Source: Thalassospira profundimaris (GTDB taxonomy: Bacteria; Pseudomonadota; Alphaproteobacteria; Rhodospirillales; Thalassospiraceae). From it: a stretch of DNA of 64,000 nt. Location: positions 186,001 through 250,000 of the forward strand of contig NZ_JPWF01000003.1 in the NCBI RefSeq assembly GCF_003326675.1. Reading direction: 5' to 3'. The stretch's first letter is position 1; each line of letters begins with the position of its first letter. Below are positions 35,808 through 44,157 of this stretch, one piece after another. The position numbers and the translations under genes were made by a program. Below the pieces are notes generated by a model. It worked only from the letters and a program-made list of their open reading frames with translations. It was not told where the DNA came from and did no database searches.

Positions 35808-36101
35808 TTATTTCGGTGCGCAGGGGTTCGCAGCTGCGCATGGATTTTTTGCAGCACACGGATTGGCCGCACACGGGTTGCAGGGATTAACCAGTTTTTT
35901 CGCCGCACACGGGTTTGCAGCGCATGGATTTGCGGCACAGGGATTGGCCGCGCAGGGATTTGCAGTGCAGGTTGCGACCTCGGCCGTTGGTGACGGCAAA
36001 GGAGCTGCCATTGCCATCGGAGTTGCCATGGCAAGGCCGGTTCCGATTGCGAGGGCCGGCAGCAAAGCGGTTCTTACGAAATTCTTGGATGTTTTGGTCA
36101 T
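35808..36101 (-). CDS. Secreted Cys-repeat peptide (NPCAA repeats)
   Basis: A 97-residue protein. A signal peptide (LLPALAIGTGLAMA) probably ends after AMA near residue 32. The mature part of about 65 residues contains ten Cys (45, 50, 55, 60, 65, 74, 77, 82, 88, 94), mostly in NPCAA repeats of five residues encoded by 15-base repeats. I do not recognise a named family, although NPC-A-A-K-type repeat proteins do occur in other Proteobacteria. Regular thiols in the periplasm suggest metal binding or disulfide cross-linking, but this is inference. It is divergent from a secreted FGE-fold gene 330 bases away. Confidence 0.75.
   Translation of the reverse strand: MTKTSKNFVRTALLPALAIGTGLAMATPMAMAAPLPSPTAEVATCTANPCAANPCAANPCAANPCAAKKLVNPCNPCAANPCAAKNPCAAANPCAPK
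35811..35972. repeat. Imperfect 15-bp tandem repeats encoding NPCAA units
   Basis: About seven to eight imperfect copies of a 15-base unit, read on the + strand as roughly GCAGCACACGGATTT. Array interrupted by a KKLVNPC segment. The plus strand is open here too (AAHGF repeats), which is only a shadow. Confidence 0.8.
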
Positions 36102-36431
36102 TCTTGCCTCTCTGAAGGTCCTGTACTATTAAGACCGGCGCACATCTGGCAGCGGTCGGTAAAGGCACTATGGGGCAATTTTCCTTGGTCGCGGCGTCAC
36201 ATGGTTTCACTGTTATGTGAGAGGCCGGTGTAGCCAAAAGCCAGTTAAAGTGCGGCAGTTATCAGGGGATCGGTAAAGAATTGTCATCAGGCAACAGGAT
36301 TTAAATCCGCAAACCGATTGAAAGAACGGTCCTTTTTACTCATCTTGATGGTAATAAAGACATTCGGGCAAATTCATCAACGCGGTTAAAGAAACCGTGA
36401 GAACCATATTCGATCAGGACGGAAATCGTAT
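36102..36431. other. 330-bp divergent intergenic region
   Basis: Lies between the minus-strand Cys-repeat gene and the plus-strand FGE-like gene and must hold both promoters. I see no RNA gene, and no repeat or box that I can assign. Bases ~36240-36400 are AT-richer than the surroundings. Confidence 0.5.
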
Positions 36432-37304
36432 ATGAGAGTTGGGGACAATATCGCTTCCATCGGGAAAATCTCGGCTTTTGCGCTGCTTTTTGGACTCTGT
36501 GCCGCAAAGCAGGTGCTGGCAGATGATGACGTTATTCCGCCTGTGGTCGAAGTGCCCGCGGGCTGGTTCTGGCAGGGGTCCGATGCCGTTGAACGGCAAT
36601 ATGCCTATCAGATCGATGAACAGGTTTATGGCCATGATCTGAGCCGCCGAAATCGCTGGTACGATATCGAAGGCGATAAATGGCGTGTGCATTTGCTTGA
36701 TTTCAATATCGGCAAAACGCCGGTAACGAACGAACAATATGCCGCCTTCATCAAGGATACCGGTCATGATGCGCCAGAAATGACCAAGGATGAATGGAAC
36801 CGTCAGGGCCTGATTTACAATTACGACACCATCCAGCCTTTCCTGTGGTCCAATGGAACCTATCCCAAGGGGCGCGGAAATCACCCGGTTGTTTTGGTTT
36901 CCTGGCAGGATGCCGAGGCCTATGTTCAATGGCTTAGTCAGAAAACCGGCAAGGAATGGTCACTTCCCGATGAATTGCACTGGGAAAAAGCAGTGCGTGG
37001 ATCAGAAGGAACATTTTACCCGTGGGGTAATATTTTCGAACCCGACCAGCTTAATAGTGGTGATCGCGGGCCTTTTGATACGACACCGGTTGGACAGTTT
37101 GAAGCTGGTCCCTTCGGGCTATATGACGGGGCTGGCCAGGTGTTTGAATGGACAGCAACCTCTGCGCAGGCCGGATACCGGATCGTTAAGGGTGGCTCAT
37201 GGGATGACCGGGGATGCGGCGTTTGCCGACCGGCGGCCAGACATGCCCGCCCGGAACATCTTAAGCATATTCTGATCGGCTTTCGGGTGATGTCCCGGGA
37301 TTAG
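36432..37304 (+). CDS. Secreted FGE-sulfatase fold (SUMF1/EgtB/PvdO) protein
   Basis: A 290-residue protein with a signal peptide (ISAFALLFGLCAAKQ, cut after VLA, about residue 31). The rest is a formylglycine-generating-enzyme fold: KTPVTNEQYAAFI, HPVVLVSWQDAEAYVQWL, WSLPDELHWEKAVRG, YPWGN and YRIVKGGSWDD. True FGE has a catalytic Cys six residues into GGS plus another five later. Here GGSWDDRGCGVCR has Asp in the first position and Cys-x2-Cys shifted, so FGE activity is doubtful. Related folds work on sulfur chemistry (EgtB, PvdO). The divergent Cys-repeat peptide is an attractive but unproven partner. Confidence 0.78.
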   Translation: MRVGDNIASIGKISAFALLFGLCAAKQVLADDDVIPPVVEVPAGWFWQGSDAVERQYAYQIDEQVYGHDLSRRNRWYDIEGDKWRVHLLDFNIGKTPVTNEQYAAFIKDTGHDAPEMTKDEWNRQGLIYNYDTIQPFLWSNGTYPKGRGNHPVVLVSWQDAEAYVQWLSQKTGKEWSLPDELHWEKAVRGSEGTFYPWGNIFEPDQLNSGDRGPFDTTPVGQFEAGPFGLYDGAGQVFEWTATSAQAGYRIVKGGSWDDRGCGVCRPAARHARPEHLKHILIGFRVMSRD

Positions 37305-37493
37305 GCGACGGTGATATTTGGATGCACCGAAACAGGTATCCGTTGCTAAAACGGCTTGTTTTGACGGAACATTGTTGCAAACCTACGTGAAATCACTAAG
37401 TCTTGATCGGTGTTCATTCGCATGACCGGATGAATGCCGATAGTTCTGCCTTTGCGCACATTCTGAGCGGATCGCAAACAGGCTGGTGAGTGT

Positions 37494-38234
37494 ATGACTG
37501 CTATTGAAATCGACTGGACGTCTGTCCCGACCGCCCAACTGGAAAAAATGTTGGCCGCCGGTCGCGATGTTATGGAATGCCATCGCGTTTTGACGGCGAC
37601 CGGCGATAACATTGTTGGCGAACTGATCAAAGGGGCCGGATCATTTTATGAATGGTCGCATTACCCCGAAGGCGATGTCTATGACCGGCAATCCCATGCC
37701 CAGTTTTATTATCATGCCCATCCCAAGGAAGAGCGTCGTGAATGGGATGAACATGGTCATTTCCATACCTTCATGCGTCCGCGCGGCATGCCTGACAATT
37801 GCCAACCCAAACAGCTAGATGGGTTTGAATTCCCCGAAGGACCAAACGATGCGCTTTCGCATCTGGTGGCTTTTTCGATGGACGAGTTCGGTTTTTGCCA
37901 GCGACTTTTCACAACAAATCGGTGGGTAACCGGCGAAGTCTGGTATGACGCCGATGATGTGATCAGTATGCTTGACGGATTTCTGATTGATCACGCCCAG
38001 CCGTCCTGGCCGGTTAATCGATGGGTTTCGGGGATGATGGTTTTGTTCCGTCCGCAGATCGAGGAACTGGTTCGCTTGCGCGATGTGGCGGTCACCAATT
38101 GGCAGGAAAAGTATCCGGACCGTGACGTTTATGAAGATCGTGACCTTGAAGTAACATCGACAGAAGATGTCACAGTTGTCGATCAGATGCGGGCAATTGG
38201 CGAGGAATTGGGACGCAGGCGTCAGACAGCCTGA
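37494..38234 (+). CDS. Conserved protein of unknown function, His/Asp/Glu-rich
   Basis: A 246-residue soluble protein with no signal peptide or helix. Its centre is rich in His and acidic residues: YYHAHPKEERREWDEHGHFHTFMRP and NDALSHLVAFSMDEFG. The clustering of His in HAH and HGHFH looks like a possible metal site. It may belong to DUF6969, but I cannot verify this. It is downstream of the FGE-like gene (about 190 bases), and convergent with a cytochrome c gene. No function is claimed. Confidence 0.75.
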   Translation: MTAIEIDWTSVPTAQLEKMLAAGRDVMECHRVLTATGDNIVGELIKGAGSFYEWSHYPEGDVYDRQSHAQFYYHAHPKEERREWDEHGHFHTFMRPRGMPDNCQPKQLDGFEFPEGPNDALSHLVAFSMDEFGFCQRLFTTNRWVTGEVWYDADDVISMLDGFLIDHAQPSWPVNRWVSGMMVLFRPQIEELVRLRDVAVTNWQEKYPDRDVYEDRDLEVTSTEDVTVVDQMRAIGEELGRRRQTA

Positions 38235-38268
38235 GGTAAGCCTTGGGCAGCTTCGATAATGTTATATG

Positions 38269-38301
38269 AAAATGGCCGGTTTCGATGAAACCGGCCATTT
38301 T
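38269..38301. terminator. Bidirectional terminator between the unknown gene and cytochrome c gene
   Basis: Perfect 14-bp stem (38269-38282 with 38288-38301), 5-base loop, with A-run on one side and T-run on the other. It sits between two convergent stops and should serve both. Confidence 0.88.
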
Positions 38302-38313
38302 TGAATTCGGACG

Positions 38314-38712
38314 TTACTTCGTTTTCAGATACTCAATGACATCTGCGATTTCGTCATCTTTCTTGAGTTTGAAGGTCATTTTAGAGCGCTGTTTAGAACC
38401 CGCAACTTCGCTGAGCTTTTCTGACGGATCTTTAAGGTATTCAGTCAGGAATGCTTCGTCAGCGACAAAGCCCTTTTCACAAGCGGCCAGATAGCCCTTG
38501 CCGTACTTATAACCGTCAACAGTGCCGCATTCGCGGTTAACCGCGCCAGCCAGACTCGGTCCAACCTTGTTCACGCCTGCATCCGTGCTGTGGCAGGCCG
38601 CGCAACGTTTGAACAGCTTTTCACCATTTGCCGCATCGCCGGCAATGGCCGGTGCCGTTGCAAGGATGACCAGAGAACTGGCGACAAAAGAAAGTTTGCG
38701 CAAATAGGTCAT
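38314..38712 (-). CDS. Class I monoheme c-type cytochrome
   Basis: A 132-residue exported protein. A signal peptide (SFVASSLVILATAPAIA) is followed by GDAANGEKLFKRCAACHS, the covalent heme site CAACH. A distal Met ligand is likely within SKMTFKL. The layout resembles cytochrome c2/c552 soluble electron carriers in the periplasm. Two further Cys (RECG, AACEKG) may form a disulfide. Neighbours give no clear redox partner. Confidence 0.88.
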   Translation of the reverse strand: MTYLRKLSFVASSLVILATAPAIAGDAANGEKLFKRCAACHSTDAGVNKVGPSLAGAVNRECGTVDGYKYGKGYLAACEKGFVADEAFLTEYLKDPSEKLSEVAGSKQRSKMTFKLKKDDEIADVIEYLKTK

Positions 38713-39069
38713 TATGGGTCTCTCTCTTGGTTCTTCATTAAACGGGGCTCTTTGCCTCAGGCTATCACGCTATCAGGTAAACGCCAGGTCAACGAGCTGA
38801 CGCCATTTCGAAAAAGAGCATTCGCATCCGGTATTGGAAAATCGCAATGACATTTACCATATCAGATGTATCTGGCTCTTGAGCTTCATCAATTCGCAGT
38901 GATGATGTTCTTATTTGATCTTGTATATAGGGACGGAAAAGCTCAGGACGTATGAAAATCAGGAACTTGTCGCCTGTTTTGGGAAAATGTGTTTGTCGAT
39001 TTAATGCCAAAAGTATAATCTGCTTGTGCGAATTGGCAGCCAGTTGAGAAGCGTGCCAGGAGATATCTA
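38713..39069. other. 357-bp divergent intergenic region
   Basis: Between the cytochrome c gene (-) and the DUF2336 gene (+). It must hold both promoters. I see no RNA gene, tandem repeat or strong hairpin. Confidence 0.5.
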
Positions 39070-40206
39070 TTGCCACGTATCACAAAAGACGATCTGAACA
39101 AGCTGGTTCAGGACCCTTCGGGGCAAAACCGTGCTGAGACAGCCGACAAGATTAGCCGCGAGTTTTCCACGGATGCGCTCTCTGATAGTGAACGTGTTCT
39201 GGCCGAAGATATCTTTCGTCTGATGATCCGCGACGCCGAGGTTCGGGTGCGTAAAGCGCTTGCCAAGAACCTTGCGCAGACACCACTTGTTCCGCATGAC
39301 GTTGCCGCAACCCTTGCCCGTGACGTGGACGAGGTGGCACTTCCGGTTCTTGAGTTTTCCGAAGTTCTGAATGACGACGATCTGGTCGATATCATTGGGG
39401 ATAACGCCGATAGTGTCGAAAAGCAGCGTGCGATTGCATCGCGTGCCTATGTCTCCGAAGTCGTTTCCGCGACACTTGTTGATATCGGCCACGAAGATGT
39501 GATGGTCGACCTGATGTCCAACCAGGGGGCGGAGATCAGCGAGATTTCGCTTCAGAAGGTTGTGAATGATTTCGGTGATAACGAACGTATCCAGAAACCG
39601 ATGATCGAACGTAACCATCTGCCGATTACCATCGCAGAACGTTTGGTCACCCTGGTTTCCGAACGCATGCGTTCCCAGTTGATTTCGCGCGGCCACATCC
39701 CCGAGGGGATTGTTAATGCCGTCATCACCCAGTCGCAGGAAAGTGCCACAATTGGTCTTCTTGGCGATGGTGTCGAGGATCGCGATGTCGAGTTGCTGGT
39801 CGAGCATCTTTACACGAATAACCGTCTTACCAGTGGCCTTATCCTGCGTGCCCTTTGTATGGGCGATGTTTCCTTCTTCGAGGCTGCATTGGCAAAGCGG
39901 GCAGGTGTTTCGCTGATCAATACACGCATTCTTATTCATGACAGCGGGCCATTCGGGCTTGAAGCCATCTACAAAAAGGCCAAGCTTCCGGAACATTTCT
40001 TCCCCGGTGTGCGCGCAGCGATCGAGGTTGCCCGTGAAACCACCTTTGATGGTGGCGAACAGGACAAGGAACGTTATTCGCGCCGGATGATCGAACGGGT
40101 TCTTACCCAGTATGGCGATCTTGGTGTCGAGTTCGATTCCGATGATGTCGATTATCTGATGGGGCGTATGTTGCAGCTGCCAAGTGAACGGGCACTGCAT
40201 AACTAA
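39070..40206 (+). CDS. DUF2336 family protein
   Basis: A 378-residue helix-rich cytosolic protein read from a TTG start, supported by AGGAG nine bases before it and conserved MPRITKDDLNKL. Segments such as IRDAEVRVRKALAKNLAQTP, VPHDVAATLARDVDEVALPVLEFSE and DVSFFEAALAKRAGVS are typical of DUF2336, a family restricted largely to alphaproteobacteria, predicted to be built of HEAT-like repeats. Function is not established. It stands alone between a cytochrome c and a TRAP transporter. Confidence 0.88.
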   Translation: MPRITKDDLNKLVQDPSGQNRAETADKISREFSTDALSDSERVLAEDIFRLMIRDAEVRVRKALAKNLAQTPLVPHDVAATLARDVDEVALPVLEFSEVLNDDDLVDIIGDNADSVEKQRAIASRAYVSEVVSATLVDIGHEDVMVDLMSNQGAEISEISLQKVVNDFGDNERIQKPMIERNHLPITIAERLVTLVSERMRSQLISRGHIPEGIVNAVITQSQESATIGLLGDGVEDRDVELLVEHLYTNNRLTSGLILRALCMGDVSFFEAALAKRAGVSLINTRILIHDSGPFGLEAIYKKAKLPEHFFPGVRAAIEVARETTFDGGEQDKERYSRRMIERVLTQYGDLGVEFDSDDVDYLMGRMLQLPSERALHN

Positions 40207-40239
40207 GCTGATCTGATTATCACCCGAACACTTTCGGAG

Positions 40240-40272
40240 CCGCCCGATCATTGATCCGGGCGGTTTTGTTTT
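40240..40272 (+). terminator. Intrinsic terminator after the DUF2336 gene
   Basis: CCGCCCGATC / GATCCGGGCGG stem with one bulge (40240-40263), 3-base loop, then TTTTGTTTTG. Confidence 0.75.
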
Positions 40273-40303
40273 GTCTGTTGCGGTCGTGACATGCCATGTG
40301 GAT

Positions 40304-40338
40304 AAAAAAAGAGGCGCTGTTTGAAACAGCGCCTCTTT
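40304..40338 (-). terminator. Intrinsic terminator of the DctPQM unit
   Basis: Perfect 14-bp stem (40308-40321 with 40325-40338), 3-base loop. On the minus strand it is followed by a run of seven Ts, just past the DctM stop. Confidence 0.88.
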
Positions 40339-40355
40339 GTCAGATCAGAGATCAT

Positions 40356-41747
40356 TTATTCGAGGAACGTATTTGGCATCCACAATGCCAGTTCCGGGAA
40401 ATACATGACCAGCAGCAGTCCAAGAACCTGAAGCAGGACAAAGGGAATGATGCCTTTGTAAATCTGCTGGATCGTGATGGATTTTGGCGCCACGCCTTTG
40501 AGATAGAACAGGGCGAACCCGAAGGGGGGCGTCAGGAAGCTTGTTTGCAGGTTAACCGCCACAAGAACAGCAAACCATGTAAGAACCTGAGCCTCGGTTG
40601 CATCAATGCCACCGATATCAAGGTGATGACCGAAATCAAGCTGGGCAATGACCGGGGCAAAGATCGGAAGAACGATCAGAGTGATTTCGACCCAGTCAAA
40701 GAAGAAGCCAAGGATGAAGACGATCAGCATCAGCAGAAGCAAGATGCCCCAGGGACCCAGACCAGCACTATCGACCAGATCAATCACAAGATCATCGCCG
40801 CCAAGCGAACGGAAGACATAGGAAAAGACCGTTGCACCGGCAAACAGGAAGAACAGCATCGCACCGGTCAGGGCAGAGCGTTCACAAACATCCTTCAGAA
40901 CCGGCCATTTCAGGCGACCTTTGACCAATGCCAGGAATGTCGAGCCAACGGCACCAACGCCTGCTGCTTCGGTCGGGGTGGCAAAGCCGGCAAAGATAGA
41001 ACCCAGTACCAGAACAATCAGGAAGACCGGCGGCAGGAAGCTGCGCAGCATCATCTTGACCAGCTCCATGCCGTGAACGGCTTCGCCTTCCGGCAGGGGC
41101 GGGGCAAGAGACGGGTTAATCTGGCAACGGACAAAGATGTAAACCGTATACAAACTTGCCAGAAGCAGGCCCGGAATGATTGCGGCAAGGAACAGGTTGC
41201 CAACCGATACGGACAGCAGGTCGGACATCAGAACCAGCATGATCGACGGCGGGATCAGAATGCCTAATGTGCCCGATGCGGCAATTGTCCCGGTTGCAAG
41301 GGACGGATCATAGTTGCGACGCATCATGACCGGCAATGCCAGCAGCGTCATCATCACAACCGATGCGCCAATAATGCCGGTGGTGGCCGCCATGATGGTG
41401 CCCATCAGGGTGACAGACAGTGCAAGTCCACCCGGAACCTTGCGCAGAAGCATGTTCAGGCATTCCAGAAGATCTTCTGCAACGCCACTTTTTTCAAGCA
41501 TCGTGCCCATGTAAATGAACATCGGGACCGCGACCATCACCATATTTTCAGAGATGCCGCCCCAGATACGGGAAACGATGTTGAAAAATTCAATAAAGGA
41601 GAAAACGTCATAGGCCATGCCAAGGAAGCCGAAGGCGATCCCGATGCCCGAAATGACAAAAGCGACCGGAAGTCCGGTGAAAACCAGAATGCCCAACGAG
41701 GCAAACATGATCAGCGGAAACCAGTCTTCGATATAGAAGTTACCCAT
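40356..41747 (-). CDS. dctM: TRAP transporter large permease subunit
   Basis: A 463-residue inner-membrane protein of about 12 helices. GLPVAFVISGIGIAFG, GTIMAATTGIIGASVVMMTLLALP, SGTLGILIPPSIMLVL and ATPTEAAGVGAVGS are the DctM signatures. It works with the small subunit (21 bases upstream) and binding protein to import a carboxylate by a sodium gradient. It ends just before a strong terminator, so it is last in the unit. Confidence 0.94.
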   Translation of the reverse strand: MGNFYIEDWFPLIMFASLGILVFTGLPVAFVISGIGIAFGFLGMAYDVFSFIEFFNIVSRIWGGISENMVMVAVPMFIYMGTMLEKSGVAEDLLECLNMLLRKVPGGLALSVTLMGTIMAATTGIIGASVVMMTLLALPVMMRRNYDPSLATGTIAASGTLGILIPPSIMLVLMSDLLSVSVGNLFLAAIIPGLLLASLYTVYIFVRCQINPSLAPPLPEGEAVHGMELVKMMLRSFLPPVFLIVLVLGSIFAGFATPTEAAGVGAVGSTFLALVKGRLKWPVLKDVCERSALTGAMLFFLFAGATVFSYVFRSLGGDDLVIDLVDSAGLGPWGILLLLMLIVFILGFFFDWVEITLIVLPIFAPVIAQLDFGHHLDIGGIDATEAQVLTWFAVLVAVNLQTSFLTPPFGFALFYLKGVAPKSITIQQIYKGIIPFVLLQVLGLLLVMYFPELALWMPNTFLE

Positions 41748-41768
41748 TTGGATTGATCCCCGTTCGGC

Positions 41769-42353
41769 TTAGTCGTCGAGCTTGGCGCTGTCGCCAAGGT
41801 CTGCGTGGTGAGTGCCAACATAGTAACCGGCACGGCTGTGCAGGTTGGTCGGACCAAAGACAAAGACGAAGCATTTCAGGAAAATCGAAAGCCCCGCCAT
41901 GGCGAGAAGGCCAAAGCCGATGGGAATCGCGGATTTGATGATCCAGCGATGGGTAAGTCCGGTCGTTGACGCAGACACTTCGTGGCTTTCGAAGGAGCGG
42001 GCAACAAAATCAAAACCGAAATAAAGTACCAGTGCACAGAAAGGCAAAACGCACAAAATGCCGCCAAGCATTTCAATGATTGCGCGCGTACGTGGCCGCA
42101 AATTATCGCGGATAAGTTCGATGCGAACATGTGAATCGCGAACATATGCGTAGCCAAAGCACAACATGAACAGGCCGGTATGCAGGTGCCATTCAAGCTC
42201 TTGCAGCTTGATGGAGCCCTGACCGCCAAATTTGCGCTGGATCACGTCATACATGATGACAATCATCAGGGGGATGGCAAGCAGGGAAGCAAGTTTTCCC
42301 ACGCGGGTAACAACATTATCAATGCCGTCACTTAATTTAAGTAGTGCTTCCAT
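41769..42353 (-). CDS. dctQ: TRAP transporter small permease subunit
   Basis: A 194-residue membrane protein with four helices (SLLAIPLMIVIMYDVIQRKFG, LHTGLFMLCFGYAYV, GGILCVLPFCALVLYFGF and IPIGFGLLAMAGLSIFLK). Conserved LQELEWHLHTGLFML and DSHVRIELIRDNL match DctQ. The gene lies between the binding-protein and large-subunit genes. A GC-rich hairpin separates it from the upstream binding-protein gene. Confidence 0.92.
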   Translation of the reverse strand: MEALLKLSDGIDNVVTRVGKLASLLAIPLMIVIMYDVIQRKFGGQGSIKLQELEWHLHTGLFMLCFGYAYVRDSHVRIELIRDNLRPRTRAIIEMLGGILCVLPFCALVLYFGFDFVARSFESHEVSASTTGLTHRWIIKSAIPIGFGLLAMAGLSIFLKCFVFVFGPTNLHSRAGYYVGTHHADLGDSAKLDD

Positions 42354-42385
42354 AGAAGGTCTCCCGGGTCTTTTCTTTCGCGGTC

Positions 42386-42413
42386 AAGGCCGGGGCGCGG
42401 GGGACCCGGCCTT
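42386..42413. other. Intercistronic hairpin between dctP and dctQ
   Basis: Perfect 9-bp stem (42386-42394 with 42405-42413) and a 10-base loop, no T-run on the minus strand. Likely an mRNA-stabilising or partial-attenuation element. Confidence 0.5.
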
Positions 42414-42464
42414 GCCGAGACTTGTTTTTATTGACTGTTTTAACAGTCAGTCAGACCTGTCGGA

Positions 42465-43526
42465 TTAGTCGAGATAACCGATGTCTTTCCAGATTTTGTA
42501 GTTCGCACGGAACTCCTGGAGGCTGTCATATGCCATTTTGAAGTTGGCATCTTCAGCCGACAGTTCGGTCGCGACTTCTTCCCATGCACCGCGCATTGCA
42601 GACAGCATTTCAGGCGACCATTTCTTGATGTTGACACCTTTTTCTTTGAGCTCTTTCAGAGCTGCAAACTGGATGGCTTCACCTTCGGCGAAACCGTATG
42701 CAAGGTTGTCGTTACAAACGGCTTCGATCTGTGCCTGCTGGGTTTTGTCCAGGCCATCCCACTTTTCCTTGTTCATCATCAGATCAAACAGGGTCGACTG
42801 CTGGTGCCAGCCCGGGAAGTAGTAGTATTTGGCAACCTGGTGGAAGCCAAGTTTCAGGTCAATCGCCGGCATCGAGAATTCGGTTGCGTCGATGGTGCCC
42901 AGTTCAAGCGCCGGATAGATATCGCCGCCTGCAAGGAGCTGGGTCGATACGCCAAGCTTTTCCATGACCTTTGCGCCAAGGCCGAAGAAGCGCATCTTCA
43001 GGCCCTTAAGATCTTCAACACTGTTGATTTCCTTGGAGAACCAGCCGGAAGCTTCCGGTGCGATCAGGCCGCAGAACAGCGACTTGATGCCATGTTCGGC
43101 ATAGAGCTTGTCAAAGATTTCCTGACCGCCGCCAAACTTGACCCAAGCAAGGTATTCACCTGCCTGCGGGCCGAACGGAACGGCACCAAACAGCTGAAGT
43201 GCAGGAACTTTACCAGCCCAGTAACCCGGGGTGGAGAAAGCGGCATCGATCGAGCCGGTCGAAACAGCATCGAAAACTTCAAGAGCAGGAACAAGAGCAC
43301 CTGGCTCATAGAACTTGATCTGGATGTTGCCCCCGGAAACTTCGTCGATCTTGTCATCAACGCGCTTACCAAGCGTACCAAGCTGGGTCAGGCTACCCGG
43401 GTAGGTGGAGCCCATTTTCCAGCGAACACGTTCCTGAGCATTTGCATCAGACGGCGCAGCAGAGAATGCAGCTGCGGCAAGAACAGCGGCACAGGTTGCC
43501 GACTTGAGCAATTTAGAAAAAGTCAT
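42465..43526 (-). CDS. dctP: TRAP transporter substrate-binding protein, DctP family (TakP-like)
   Basis: A 353-residue secreted protein with a signal peptide (ATCAAVLAAAAFSAAPSDANA). The middle, SGWFSKEINSVEDLKGLKMRF and LAGGDIYPALELGTIDATEF, is strikingly like Rhodobacter TakP and related proteins that bind 2-oxo acids, lactate or other monocarboxylates. GWHQQSTLFDLMMNKEKW fits the same group. It is the first gene of the DctPQM unit. The exact ligand is inferred from similarity only. Confidence 0.92.
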   Translation of the reverse strand: MTFSKLLKSATCAAVLAAAAFSAAPSDANAQERVRWKMGSTYPGSLTQLGTLGKRVDDKIDEVSGGNIQIKFYEPGALVPALEVFDAVSTGSIDAAFSTPGYWAGKVPALQLFGAVPFGPQAGEYLAWVKFGGGQEIFDKLYAEHGIKSLFCGLIAPEASGWFSKEINSVEDLKGLKMRFFGLGAKVMEKLGVSTQLLAGGDIYPALELGTIDATEFSMPAIDLKLGFHQVAKYYYFPGWHQQSTLFDLMMNKEKWDGLDKTQQAQIEAVCNDNLAYGFAEGEAIQFAALKELKEKGVNIKKWSPEMLSAMRGAWEEVATELSAEDANFKMAYDSLQEFRANYKIWKDIGYLD

Positions 43527-43745
43527 TCGTCTTCCTCCCTAAGAAGTCCGAAATTGGTAATACCACGTGAGGTCGACTACCGCCTTTTGCTTTTATTATT
43601 AGGGCGGTTTTCTCCCCGATCTTTATGTTGCAGGGCGAAGCATAAGCGTATTTCGCAAGTATGAGCAAGTTTGTTTCGCCGTTCGCGCAAGAAAATATCT
43701 TTTGGGTTGGGTAAAAAACAACTTGCATAACCGAACAAAAGTAGG

Positions 43746-43771
43746 AAATGCGCACGAAAATGCGCATTTTT
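43746..43771. promoter_or_regulatory. Inverted repeat upstream of dctP
   Basis: AAATGCGCA, 6-base spacer, TGCGCATTT: a perfect 9-bp inverted repeat about 220 bases upstream of dctP. It could be an operator, or, on the + strand with TTTT after it, a terminator for an unseen transcript. Confidence 0.4.
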
Positions 43772-44035
43772 CTGCGCCGTGATGCTTTAGTCTTATATCG
43801 CTCAAAAAGTTACGATAATTTCGAACCTTGGCCGAATTTCATCGGGCGGGATCGTCATTTCACCATATGGAATCGCGTATGCGATTTTGGTGTTAAAGGG
43901 GAAATTTCTGGCTCGAGGTCAGATGGAGCCTGGGTCGATGAAACCCGGCTGGCATGTTTGCAGGTGCAAAATGTTTCGGGAAATATCTGGCCTGAGGGTT
44001 CTGTGCGATGACGTCGTTTGGTTCAGAAAACAGGC

Positions 44036-44074
44036 CAAAATGAAAACGGGCGATCTTTCAGTGAAAGACCGCCC
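44036..44074 (-). terminator. Terminator of the first tRNA-Pro gene
   Basis: 12-bp stem with one G-U pair (44048-44059 with 44063-44074), 3-base loop, followed on the minus strand by GTTTTCATTTT. It lies directly downstream of the tRNA. Confidence 0.8.
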
Positions 44075-44080
44075 GACTGA

Positions 44081-44157
44081 TGGTCGGAGCGAGAGGATTC
44101 GAACCTCCGACCCCTGCCTCCCGAAGACAGTGCTCTACCAGGCTGAGCTACGCTCCG
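44081..44157 (-). tRNA. tRNA-Pro(CGG), copy 1
   Basis: 77-base cloverleaf read on the minus strand. The acceptor stem CGGAGCG pairs with CGCTCCG and the 3' CCA is encoded. The anticodon loop TTCGGGA gives anticodon CGG, reading CCG proline codons. A C1-G72 pair fits bacterial tRNA-Pro. It is identical over all 77 bases to a second copy 2.8 kb away. Immediate flanks differ. Confidence 0.96.

Larger units (their letters stand above)
43527..44080. other. 554-bp intergenic region between dctP and a tRNA gene
   Basis: It must contain the dctP promoter on the minus strand. The only distinct structures are the inverted repeat at 43746-43769 and the terminator of the tRNA gene near 44036-44074. I see no convincing gene; short open frames on both strands lack recognisable features. 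Confidence 0.5.

Noticed and set aside
35758..36132. Plus-strand frame with AAHGF repeats
   Set aside because: It is the opposite strand of the NPCAA repeats. The minus-strand reading has a proper signal peptide, so that one was kept.
39067..40251. 394-codon minus-strand frame over the DUF2336 gene
   Set aside because: Antisense shadow; the + strand frame has the DUF2336 pattern and an AGGAG before its TTG start.
43748..44011. 87-codon frame in the dctP-tRNA gap
   Set aside because: No Shine-Dalgarno sequence, no recognisable protein features, and it starts inside the inverted repeat.
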